A stretch of 64,000 nucleotides of DNA from Chitinophaga japonensis (GTDB lineage Bacteria > Bacteroidota > Bacteroidia > Chitinophagales > Chitinophagaceae): contig NZ_VLLG01000004.1 in assembly GCF_007830125.1 (NCBI RefSeq), forward strand, positions 186,001 to 250,000. The letters are read 5' to 3'. Under the pieces are notes generated by a model. The model did not search any database and was not told the origin of the DNA. It was given only the letters and a program-made list of their open reading frames with translations. Positions 17,806-25,138 of the stretch are shown here, one piece after another (within the stretch, counting starts at the first letter, position 1; every line of letters starts with the position of its first letter). Position numbers and translations under genes: made by a program.

Positions 17806-20367
17806 ATGCAATCAGATCAATCCAGGACCGGCGCTTCCAATGCTCCATCTTCTGTCGCTGCAGCATCGCAGAATACCGCCAGTACTGCTTTGCCGGCCAT
17901 TACTTCGCTGCAATTGCAGGACCCGTCGCCGGATAACACCGGAGAACCGGCGCAGAGAGGGCACTTGCCAACTCCTTTCCAGTTCAAACGCAACGATACC
18001 GGTCTGCCTGATCATTTGAAAACGGGAGTAGAACAGCTATCCGGCCTGGCAATGGATGATGTAAAAGTGCATTATAATGATAGCCGCCCGGCCCAAATGA
18101 AGGCATTGGCCTATGCCAGGGGAACGGATATCTACGTTGGTCCGGGACAGGAGCGGCATTTGCCCCATGAAGCATGGCATGTGGTGCAGCAAAAGCAGCA
18201 GAGAGTTGCTCCTGCTATCCAGTACAAAGGCAATGCTGCCAACAATGATCCGGGGCTGGAGCGGGAAGCGGATAATATGGGCGCGCGGGCGGCCGCTTTT
18301 CAGCCGGGGATGACTGCCAGGGCTACGGTCGCCCAACGGCTGCCGGCTGGTCAAGGGGTGATCCAACGCCTCACCGGTTATGAAATAGAAACACAGATAC
18401 CCGTGTATGGCCCTCATAATGAAGTAGCCCCTGGCATGCTTACGCCGGATGGTGAAAATGGGTTCACCGCCGAAATCGGCCAGTTCCTGATCGGGGGCCT
18501 GAAGTACGGGCTTGATTATGGAAATGATCCGGAAGGAAGGTTCCATATATCTGCCGATCATAATGATCTGAGCAGCCTGCATCTTCGTATAGTGGACAAG
18601 CTGATCCTGCTGGGATTGGTGAGCGAAAACTGGCAGCGCCGGGGCATGGCGAACATAGAATATATTACCCCGCCCAGGAATGAACTGGCTCCCGCCAGCC
18701 AGCATGAACATGCAGCGGATATCGCTGCCGTGAAAGCGCATCTTAACACTACGCTCGGTATTGCACATAGCGATGGCGTATCCCCGGTGCCCCCGCCCGG
18801 TCATAATATCATGTCAGGAATACCGGTTACAGCGCTTAATAAGTGGTTAGGGGTTCACGGCATACCGGAGCATTTACTCGCTGGTGAACTGGACGCTTTC
18901 TCCGCCGCCATATCCAATGACGTATATATACAGGAAACCAGCGGGGTACTACCGGAAGATGTTCCGCTCGTGTATGAAGAAGCAACAAAAAAAATACAAT
19001 CGACAACGACTCCCGGCCCGCTTGCGCAAATCATGGCAGGAATGATGTTTCGTAGTATTGAGATTGCACAGGAAGCATTTGACCGCACACTGCCCAAACC
19101 TCCGGAATGGATCGCGCATCAAAAAGCGATCACCGGCTTTCTTACCCTGCTGTCGTCCTACGTACTAGCCGATGAGCTGTCATTCCTGAAAATCTTTTCC
19201 GGGGCTTCATCTGTTGCGAAAAACCTGGTTCCCTTTATGTCTAAAACGAAGCTGCACGAAGCGATAAAGGCATTGCCGGCTGCGGTATTGCCGGCCGCCA
19301 ACAAGGATACCTGGGAGAAATGTGCCACTGAATTGCAGAAGAGCGCTCAACCCTATAAAAGGGATTATTGGTCCGGAACTTACGCGCAGCCGCTTGATGA
19401 TGAGCTGGACAGTGGAATGGTGTTTCCCAATGGTGCACAGGATGAGATTACCAAACTGCTGGACGATAACGAAATGGAAATGTACGCCATCACAGGCCGC
19501 CCCCTTGGGCTGGACGAGCCCCATCCCGACGTGAAAGCAGTAACAGGCCAGCAGGCAATACCACTGGAAGACCGCTACTTTAAACAACAATTTGATGAAA
19601 AGCTAACGGCAGAAAACATGGAATCCAAGATTGCCGGCCGTTTTGCCTTTGCTACCGACTTACAATTGTCCCACCTCCCGGAAGCCGAAGACAAGAGAAA
19701 GCATGCGGCCCTCTCTGTCAATACACCCTTAGGCATGAAGGGACAGATTGATGCTCTTGCCGTATTGATCAGGGAGAAGATTGCCAGGATACAAAAGCTG
19801 AGCGGCGAGTTAATTGCTTTGAACCTGATTCCCGATCCGATAGCAACAGGTGCATGGGCTGCAAAGATTGAGACAATACTTAAAGATGTCCCCCAGGAAG
19901 GGCAACAAGCCGCCCTGGCAGTGGTAAATAATGAAGTGGGGGAAGCAATGGCCATGTTGCAGGATGTATACAACAAGGAGGTAAACAAAGATAAAAGCAA
20001 TGATGGGAATCTGACACAGAAGGGAGCAGCGGAAAGGTTCTTCAAGAATAACGCAGATATAAGATTTGGCGGGCCGCTGGTGGAGTTCAGGAAGAAAAAC
20101 ATCAAGGCCAGTGATCTTAAAGAGAAAACGGACCAGGAAAAACTGAGGAAAATATTGGACCAGGTTGAAAGCGCCCGGCAACTTTATCAAAAAAAGAAGG
20201 CGGTAATGCTGGAAATGCCTGTTAACATTTCCATCGGGGAACGCCTGAAGAACTTTGAGTTTATACAAAGGGTCACTGATATTTTTATAAAAAAACTTGC
20301 GGAAGCGGAGGCCGTTTATAATGCATGTGAGAAAAAAGTGGGTGAAACAAAGGAACTTGTAATTTAG
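17806..20367 (+). CDS. DUF4157 (eCIS core domain) protein, putative effector/toxin-like
   Basis: An 853-residue protein with no signal peptide. The N-terminal ~55 residues are Ser/Ala/Pro/Gln-rich and disordered-looking. Residues ~60-165 form a DUF4157/eCIS core domain with a zinc-protease-like HExxH motif (LPHEAWHVVQQKQ, His121-His125), followed by the RLxxGxGVIQRL linker typical of these proteins. The remaining ~660 residues are a long payload with no domain I can name; it opens with GYEIETQIPV and later has ANIEYITPPRNEL, which faintly recalls amidoligase/Glu-Cys ligase-like folds (speculative). Such proteins are commonly linked to extracellular contractile injection systems, but no sheath, tube or baseplate gene is in this window. 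A lipoprotein gene follows 36 bp downstream. Confidence 0.82.
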   Translation: MQSDQSRTGASNAPSSVAAASQNTASTALPAITSLQLQDPSPDNTGEPAQRGHLPTPFQFKRNDTGLPDHLKTGVEQLSGLAMDDVKVHYNDSRPAQMKALAYARGTDIYVGPGQERHLPHEAWHVVQQKQQRVAPAIQYKGNAANNDPGLEREADNMGARAAAFQPGMTARATVAQRLPAGQGVIQRLTGYEIETQIPVYGPHNEVAPGMLTPDGENGFTAEIGQFLIGGLKYGLDYGNDPEGRFHISADHNDLSSLHLRIVDKLILLGLVSENWQRRGMANIEYITPPRNELAPASQHEHAADIAAVKAHLNTTLGIAHSDGVSPVPPPGHNIMSGIPVTALNKWLGVHGIPEHLLAGELDAFSAAISNDVYIQETSGVLPEDVPLVYEEATKKIQSTTTPGPLAQIMAGMMFRSIEIAQEAFDRTLPKPPEWIAHQKAITGFLTLLSSYVLADELSFLKIFSGASSVAKNLVPFMSKTKLHEAIKALPAAVLPAANKDTWEKCATELQKSAQPYKRDYWSGTYAQPLDDELDSGMVFPNGAQDEITKLLDDNEMEMYAITGRPLGLDEPHPDVKAVTGQQAIPLEDRYFKQQFDEKLTAENMESKIAGRFAFATDLQLSHLPEAEDKRKHAALSVNTPLGMKGQIDALAVLIREKIARIQKLSGELIALNLIPDPIATGAWAAKIETILKDVPQEGQQAALAVVNNEVGEAMAMLQDVYNKEVNKDKSNDGNLTQKGAAERFFKNNADIRFGGPLVEFRKKNIKASDLKEKTDQEKLRKILDQVESARQLYQKKKAVMLEMPVNISIGERLKNFEFIQRVTDIFIKKLAEAEAVYNACEKKVGETKELVI

Positions 20368-20403
20368 TCAAAAGCCAGGAGAGAAAGTTTAATAAAAATC
20401 CTT

Positions 20404-20931
20404 ATGAAAACGAGACAATTAGCTGATTCCCTTACAAGGAAGTTTTATTACCTGCCACTGATACTGCTGGGCGCCGTAAGTTTTGGAACAGGATGTCAGA
20501 AATCAAAGCCGTCTAATCCCTGCGAAGGCATAGTTAGTGAGGGAACGCCCACCCTGGTAGGGCTGGTATTGGTAGACGGACAAACCGGGGAGAATATTCT
20601 TTTATCAAGAAACATTGATACTTCAACTATAACCATCATCCCGGAGGCAACAGACATTCCTGCAGAGCGTGGAGCGATCGTAAAAGAGCCGGGCGCACCC
20701 ATGTACGGATCACTTGTGTTTCGCGTGGCCGATACGAAAGAGGGGGCATTCAAATATACAATAAACATCCCCGATGTAGCCAGCGCTACACTGTCTTATA
20801 CCAATAAGAAAGAAAAATCGGGCAATGAGTGTAATCCGTATTATATCGTTGTAACTGACCCGGTAATTGAGGACCATGAGTTTACCGTGTCCCGAACAGG
20901 CCACCGGTTACTATTTAATGTAACGCTTTAA
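20404..20931 (+). CDS. Hypothetical lipoprotein downstream of the DUF4157 protein
   Basis: A 175-residue lipoprotein with an unusually long n-region and lipobox GTGC (Cys31). The mature part looks all-beta, with two later cysteines (a CEG near the start and NEC near the end). I recognise no family. Its position 36 bp after the DUF4157 gene on the same strand suggests co-expression; a role as immunity or surface partner would be only a guess. Confidence 0.65.
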   Translation: MKTRQLADSLTRKFYYLPLILLGAVSFGTGCQKSKPSNPCEGIVSEGTPTLVGLVLVDGQTGENILLSRNIDTSTITIIPEATDIPAERGAIVKEPGAPMYGSLVFRVADTKEGAFKYTINIPDVASATLSYTNKKEKSGNECNPYYIVVTDPVIEDHEFTVSRTGHRLLFNVTL

Positions 20932-20980
20932 GATTCGTTTGGGCTGGTTGGACAATGCTTACATTCATAGGATAATTGTA

Positions 20981-20988
20981 TATATTTG
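20981..20988 (+). promoter_or_regulatory. Probable -7 element for the PhyH-type gene
   Basis: TATATTTG matches TAnnTTTG and lies 19 nt before ATG 21008. A convincing -33 element is not visible. Confidence 0.4.
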
Positions 20989-21007
20989 AGCGTTACATGC
21001 AAGCTTT

Positions 21008-21745
21008 ATGGCACAGCCTTATATCCCGGGATATCGTGAGACGGCCTACGAACTTTCTGATAATGGCTTTTCAATTGTTGAAAGTATCTATTCAACAAAC
21101 GAAGTCCAAAATATTTTGACAGCTATAAATCGTGCGGACACCACAAAGGAGACCTTCAGGAAATCGAATGATGTATTTGCAATCCGGCAGTTTTTAAAAG
21201 AGGTGCCGGGGACTTTTGATCTCATTTTTACGGACAAGCTAAGATCTGTTATCCGGCAGATTATGGGCGATCGCTTCTTCGTGGTAAAGAGCATTTATTT
21301 CGATAAACCCGAAACTTCAAATTGGTATGTGTCATATCATCAGGACCTGACGATATCGGTTGACAAAAAAGTTGAACTTGAAAATTTCGGACCTTGGACA
21401 ACAAAGCAAAATCAATTTGCAGTTCAGCCACCGATCGACATTTTAGAGAATATTACGACAATCAGGATTCATCTTGACGACACAGACGAAAACAATGGAG
21501 CACTAAGGGTTGTTCCGAAATCGCATGTAAAGAAAATTTACAGACCGGAAACGATCAACTGGGCAGAGGAGACTGAAACGACTTGCTGCGTGGGACAAGG
21601 CGGGATTATGTTAATGAAGCCATTGATCTTGCATAGTTCAGGCAGGACTGAAAATAAAAGGAGAAGACGGGTGATACATATTGAATTTTCAGACAGGGAA
21701 CTGCCGCCGGAAATTCAATGGGCAGAACGAGTAAACCTTAATTAA
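21008..21745 (+). CDS. Phytanoyl-CoA dioxygenase (PhyH) family Fe(II)/2-oxoglutarate oxygenase
   Basis: A 245-residue cytosolic protein with the complete facial triad of the PhyH family: His111 and Asp113 in YHQDLT, and His209 in LILHSSGRT, with Arg213 placed to bind 2-oxoglutarate. The segment NGALRVVPKSHV is also typical. The reaction would be hydroxylation of an unknown small molecule or lipid. The gene is clearly more AT-rich than the flanking genes and has its own -7 element, so it may have been acquired horizontally together with the next gene. Confidence 0.87.
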   Translation: MAQPYIPGYRETAYELSDNGFSIVESIYSTNEVQNILTAINRADTTKETFRKSNDVFAIRQFLKEVPGTFDLIFTDKLRSVIRQIMGDRFFVVKSIYFDKPETSNWYVSYHQDLTISVDKKVELENFGPWTTKQNQFAVQPPIDILENITTIRIHLDDTDENNGALRVVPKSHVKKIYRPETINWAEETETTCCVGQGGIMLMKPLILHSSGRTENKRRRRVIHIEFSDRELPPEIQWAERVNLN

Positions 21746-21789
21746 TCTGCCCGGCCGGGAACTGCAGGGTATGTTATATCAGGACTAAA

Positions 21790-22488
21790 ATGAAGATTGT
21801 TATTCAATTATTCTGTCTCTTGATCGCATCGAATCTTTTTGGACAGAAATTTTCGTCCGCTATTGAATTAACTAAAGATAGCGATACTACTTTTTGGTAT
21901 GGGTATCATCTCAAAAACATAGAAAAAATAAATCTGATTAAACCTGATTCAGATACAGATTTTTTAAGAGTTAGTTCTTCAAGATATTTCCTGGAGATAT
22001 CTCCAATAGCTAATAGAATGGTTTTTTATGCTAATGAGCTTTGGAAAGGCGTTCAAACCGGCGAGTCTTTTATAAAATCTTACGACCTGACAGCCCAACA
22101 GGTAAGCGACATCAAGCAACTGTACAAAAAGCTGGATGTTCAAAAGATTCCAAGTGATAAATTTATTAAAAGTTGGCAACAGGGCTTCGATGGCATAACC
22201 TACATCATTGAGGAAAAAAGTCATAAGTTATACGCTTTCAAAAACTACTGGACACCTTCTGCGCAATATGAATTTGATGAATCCAGGAGAATTTTGGCGT
22301 TTACCAGTACTATTGAAGAAATCGTCGATTATTCTTCAAAGTGGAAGGAGTTTCAACGGGAAATTCCTTTTTATGGCTGGACTTATAATGGCTCATTGAT
22401 TGTTTTAAAAGTGATCGTTAATACAAAAGAGTACCGGAAATACAAACGAAAGAAAAACAGGCAGCTAAGAGACAAAAAATTACAGTAG
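21790..22488 (+). CDS. Hypothetical secreted protein, AT-rich
   Basis: A 232-residue protein with a signal peptide (IVIQLFCLLIASNLFGQ). No domain is recognised. The mature part has a mixed alpha/beta look and ends in a very basic tail (RKYKRKKNRQ and following). Its TAG stop directly abuts the stop of the convergent XRE gene (tag/cta with no spacer). Codon use is AT-rich like the PhyH gene 44 bp upstream. Confidence 0.65.
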   Translation: MKIVIQLFCLLIASNLFGQKFSSAIELTKDSDTTFWYGYHLKNIEKINLIKPDSDTDFLRVSSSRYFLEISPIANRMVFYANELWKGVQTGESFIKSYDLTAQQVSDIKQLYKKLDVQKIPSDKFIKSWQQGFDGITYIIEEKSHKLYAFKNYWTPSAQYEFDESRRILAFTSTIEEIVDYSSKWKEFQREIPFYGWTYNGSLIVLKVIVNTKEYRKYKRKKNRQLRDKKLQ

Positions 22489-23166
22489 CTAAACAGCATG
22501 TTCATACACCGCAAACAGTTTCCAGAACATCATATTATGCTTGAAATCAAACCGCTGCTTTTTAAATGCATTCAGCACCAGGTCGATCCCGTTGTCTGAT
22601 ATTTCATACCGGCCGATCATAATCTCTTTTTCCGCTACGTAAAGCCCCGTCTTATGCTGGCATAAGTGGATGTTTTCCTCCGTTACTTCCCCGAACACCA
22701 GCACGTCGTTCATCTGGTAAGTGGGGGTAGCCGCATGGTGCGGGATGTTCCGGTTGAAGGTCAGCGCCACCAGGTTATTGTTGCTGGTATCGGGTAAAAC
22801 CAGCTTGGGGAAGGCGCTCCAGTCATTGAACGCCAGCTCCTGGTAATGGCATTTCATGTACATCTGGTCGTTCAGGAAAGGGACCTCCCGGAGGCGAAAC
22901 TGGACATTGCGGTTTTCTTCGCTGAGCAATTTATCCCCGTTGAATTGTAAGATTTCGTTAATGGTGAGGTGCTCCTTGATGAAATTATCCAGGGGGATGC
23001 AAAAATAATTGGCAATCCGGACAAGGGTCTCTATCCGTGGTTCGGCCCGGTTGTCCTCGTAGGAGGAGATATTCCCCCTCGTAAGATCGAACAGGTCAGC
23101 AAAGGCCTGCTGGCTCAATCCTTTTGTTGTACGTATTTTCTTAATATTTGCTCCGATTTTTGTCAT
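22489..23166 (-). CDS. XRE-family repressor with LexA/CI-like C-terminal domain
   Basis: A 225-residue regulator. The N-terminal HTH_3 domain is clear (IRTTKGLSQQAFADLFDLTR, then ISSYEDNRAEPRIETLVRIA). The C-terminal ~100 residues resemble the S24/LexA-like dimerisation domain of CI-type repressors (YQMNDVLVFGEVTEENI, then GLYVAEKEIMIGRYEI), though a convincing Ser-Lys dyad is not evident. It is divergent from the YbjN-PspA-flotillin-AAA operon with only 84 bp between starts, and a perfect 17-bp palindrome lies there. It is therefore a good candidate regulator of that operon. A -7 element ends 5 nt before its ATG, implying a leaderless mRNA. Confidence 0.87.
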   Translation of the reverse strand: MTKIGANIKKIRTTKGLSQQAFADLFDLTRGNISSYEDNRAEPRIETLVRIANYFCIPLDNFIKEHLTINEILQFNGDKLLSEENRNVQFRLREVPFLNDQMYMKCHYQELAFNDWSAFPKLVLPDTSNNNLVALTFNRNIPHHAATPTYQMNDVLVFGEVTEENIHLCQHKTGLYVAEKEIMIGRYEISDNGIDLVLNAFKKQRFDFKHNMMFWKLFAVYEHAV

Positions 23167-23171
23167 CCCGG

Positions 23172-23179
23172 CAAAGTTA
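23172..23179 (-). promoter_or_regulatory. -7 element of the XRE gene, giving a leaderless start
   Basis: On the minus strand TAACTTTG (TAnnTTTG) ends 5 nt before ATG 23166, so transcription would start at or next to the start codon. A TTG lies about 18 bp further upstream as a weak -33 element. Confidence 0.55.
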
Positions 23180-23201
23180 AGGTTAATTATTTTAACAACA
23201 A

Positions 23202-23218
23202 TGCAAAAATATTTTGCA
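23202..23218. promoter_or_regulatory. Perfect 17-bp palindrome, probable XRE operator
   Basis: tgcaaaa-ata-ttttgca is a perfect 7-3-7 inverted repeat. It covers the -33 TTTG (23213-23216) of the operon promoter and lies 23-39 bp from the -7 element of the divergent XRE gene. Symmetry, length and position fit the operator of a dimeric CI/LexA-like repressor acting on both promoters. Confidence 0.65.
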
Positions 23219-23243
23219 ATATCAATTGCTTACTGTAGATTTG
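23213..23243 (+). promoter_or_regulatory. Promoter of the YbjN-PspA-flotillin-AAA operon
   Basis: TTTG at 23213-23216, exactly 19 bp, then TAGATTTG at 23236-23243. This is a textbook Bacteroidota TTTG-N19-TAnnTTTG promoter. Transcription should start near 23250. Confidence 0.75.
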
Positions 23244-23250
23244 TTAAAGA

Positions 23251-23661
23251 ATGACCAAACTAACGCCAATGAACTACATCGATACAATAGAAAGTTTTGC
23301 CGCCCGGCTGAATTGCAGGATTGTGTATAAGAATGAGCAAAATGGGATCCTCAAGATCGATAACCAGCCGGATGGCATTAATAATCTTATCATTGGTATC
23401 GCCCCGCCTATTCTGATCATGGAGCAGTACCTGTTCTCATTCCGGTCGGACAACGCGGAGATGTTCAAAAAACTCCTGCAGAAGAACAGGGATACCATTC
23501 ACGGCGCTTTCGTGATCAGTGAAGACGGTAATAAGGTGCTGTTCCGGTATACGATGCAATTGGGAAATATTGACTTCATCGAGTTTGAAGGCGCCATTAA
23601 CTCACTGGGCCTGCTGCTGAGTGAGTACGCACAGCAGATCATCGATTTTTCAAAATTATAA
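23251..23661 (+). CDS. YbjN/T3SS-chaperone-like small protein
   Basis: A 136-residue soluble protein with the alternating beta/alpha pattern of the YbjN / Tir-chaperone fold (strands around NCRIVYK, ILKIDNQ, YLFSFRS, KVLFRYTM; C-terminal helix). It is the first gene of the envelope-stress operon, 10 bp before PspA. In related loci of other bacteria the first gene is a DUF2170 (YjfI) protein of similar size, so it may fill the same role as a partner or chaperone of PspA. Two starts are possible: ATG 23251, which would be nearly leaderless from the mapped promoter, or ATG 23269 (MNYIDTIESF). Confidence 0.65.
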   Translation: MTKLTPMNYIDTIESFAARLNCRIVYKNEQNGILKIDNQPDGINNLIIGIAPPILIMEQYLFSFRSDNAEMFKKLLQKNRDTIHGAFVISEDGNKVLFRYTMQLGNIDFIEFEGAINSLGLLLSEYAQQIIDFSKL

Positions 23662-23671
23662 ATACTAAGTC

Positions 23672-24382
23672 ATGAACATTTTCAAACGACTTTTAAGAAT
23701 AGGGCAGGCGGAGATCCACGCTGCAGTGGAAAAGATGGAAGACCCGATCAAGATGACGGAACAGGGGCTGCGCGAGCTGCAGAAGGACCTGGCTGCCGCC
23801 ACGGAAGCTTATGCTAAGGTGAAGGCCCTGGCGATACGGACAGAAAATGAGCAGGCGCAATGCCAAAAAGAATCCATGAATTATGCAGAAAAGGCTATCT
23901 TGATCATGCAAAAGGCGCAGGCCGGGCAGGTAGATCTTGTGAAAGCCGAGGAGCTGGCCCGCGAAGCCCTTTCGCTGCGGCGCAAGTTCTATACGGAATC
24001 CGAGGAACTCGGCGCCCAGGTCCTGAACCTGCAGCAATCGTCTCGCGAGATGCTCCGGAACACGGAGATACTGAAGGAGAACATGGAAAAGTGGGAAAAA
24101 GAGCTCCGGACCCTGAAAGCACGCGCCAAAGTGAGCAAGGCCACCGAACAGGTGAACAAGCAATTGTCGCAACTGGACAATAACGGCACCGTAGCCATGC
24201 TGGAACGCATGAAAGCCAAAGTGGAGGACCAGGAAGCGCTGGCGCAGGCCTACGGGGACATTGCCCGCGGCAAAAACTCCCTGAAGGATGAGTTAAATGA
24301 CCTGTTAAAAGACGATTCATTTTCTATAGAAAAAGACCTCCAGGCAATTAAAGAAAAACTGGGTATCACTGACAATCCTTAA
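23672..24382 (+). CDS. PspA/IM30 family protein
   Basis: A 236-residue, almost entirely helical protein of the PspA/Vipp1/IM30 family, structurally related to ESCRT-III. It starts MNIFKRLLRIGQAEIHAAVE with an amphipathic N-terminal helix, then long coiled coils (EDPIKMTEQGLRELQKDL and on to residue ~200). These proteins polymerise on the inner face of the cytoplasmic membrane and repair or remodel it. Second gene of the operon; 10 bp after the YbjN-like gene and 6 bp before the OB-fold protein. No PspF/PspB/PspC genes are present. Confidence 0.93.
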   Translation: MNIFKRLLRIGQAEIHAAVEKMEDPIKMTEQGLRELQKDLAAATEAYAKVKALAIRTENEQAQCQKESMNYAEKAILIMQKAQAGQVDLVKAEELAREALSLRRKFYTESEELGAQVLNLQQSSREMLRNTEILKENMEKWEKELRTLKARAKVSKATEQVNKQLSQLDNNGTVAMLERMKAKVEDQEALAQAYGDIARGKNSLKDELNDLLKDDSFSIEKDLQAIKEKLGITDNP

Positions 24383-24388
24383 CAACCT

Positions 24389-25075
24389 ATGGCTAATATA
24401 GCTAACCTGCTCCTTCACCCGCTCAGTAACGCGATCATGACCGTAGCCACGGGCATTACCGCGGTATACTGGATATTTTCCTTTATTGGCGGCGGCCTGT
24501 TCGGCGATGCCGGTGCAGATACCGACCTGGATGCGGATATACATGGCATTGATACGGACATGGACGGCAATGCGGAGGCGAACGATGGGGCGGCGGACGG
24601 GTCCTTCCTGCAGAAAGCCATGGAGTTTGTGAACATCGGGAAAGTGCCCTTCATGGTGGTCTATTCTGTCTTCAAGCTCATTGCCTGGATCGTCACCCTT
24701 ACCTCGTCTGTAGTATTGGGCCTGGCCAGTTGGGGCTGGAAGTCGGTCTTCATCCTTATACCGGTGATCCTGCTGGCCTTTGTTATTACCCGTTACGCTA
24801 CCCAACCCCTAGTTAAAGTATATAATGCCATGGGCTACAATGGAGAAGAAGCATATGACCTGCTGGGCCGTGTTGCCCGCATGCGCTCCACTATTTCCGG
24901 GGATACGATCGGCGCCGCCGAATTGAAGATCCAGGGAGATGTGATCCGCATCAACGTGCAAAGCAAAACGGGGGAAGCCATCGCGTACAACGCGGAAGTC
25001 ATGATCGCGGATGAGTCGCCCGATAAAAAATACTACATCGTAGTGCCTGAGATCAATCTCGCCAACGTAGTATAA
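24389..25075 (+). CDS. NfeD/YqiJ-like OB-fold membrane protein
   Basis: A 228-residue membrane protein: TM1 near residues 14-36, an acidic loop (about 40-68, many Asp, with ADTDLDADIHGIDTDMDG), two further TMs (about 88-135) and a C-terminal soluble OB-fold (about 150-215, LLGRVARMRSTI to AYNAEVMIAD). This is the architecture of YqiJ/YuaF, the dedicated membrane partner of flotillin. The flotillin gene follows 63 bp later. The acidic loop is extracytoplasmic by topology and could bind cations. Confidence 0.87.
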   Translation: MANIANLLLHPLSNAIMTVATGITAVYWIFSFIGGGLFGDAGADTDLDADIHGIDTDMDGNAEANDGAADGSFLQKAMEFVNIGKVPFMVVYSVFKLIAWIVTLTSSVVLGLASWGWKSVFILIPVILLAFVITRYATQPLVKVYNAMGYNGEEAYDLLGRVARMRSTISGDTIGAAELKIQGDVIRINVQSKTGEAIAYNAEVMIADESPDKKYYIVVPEINLANVV

Positions 25076-25138
25076 TATACATCGCTATACCTGTATGAAA
25101 CAATTATTCAGCTTAACCTTAAAATCAAATTCAATATC

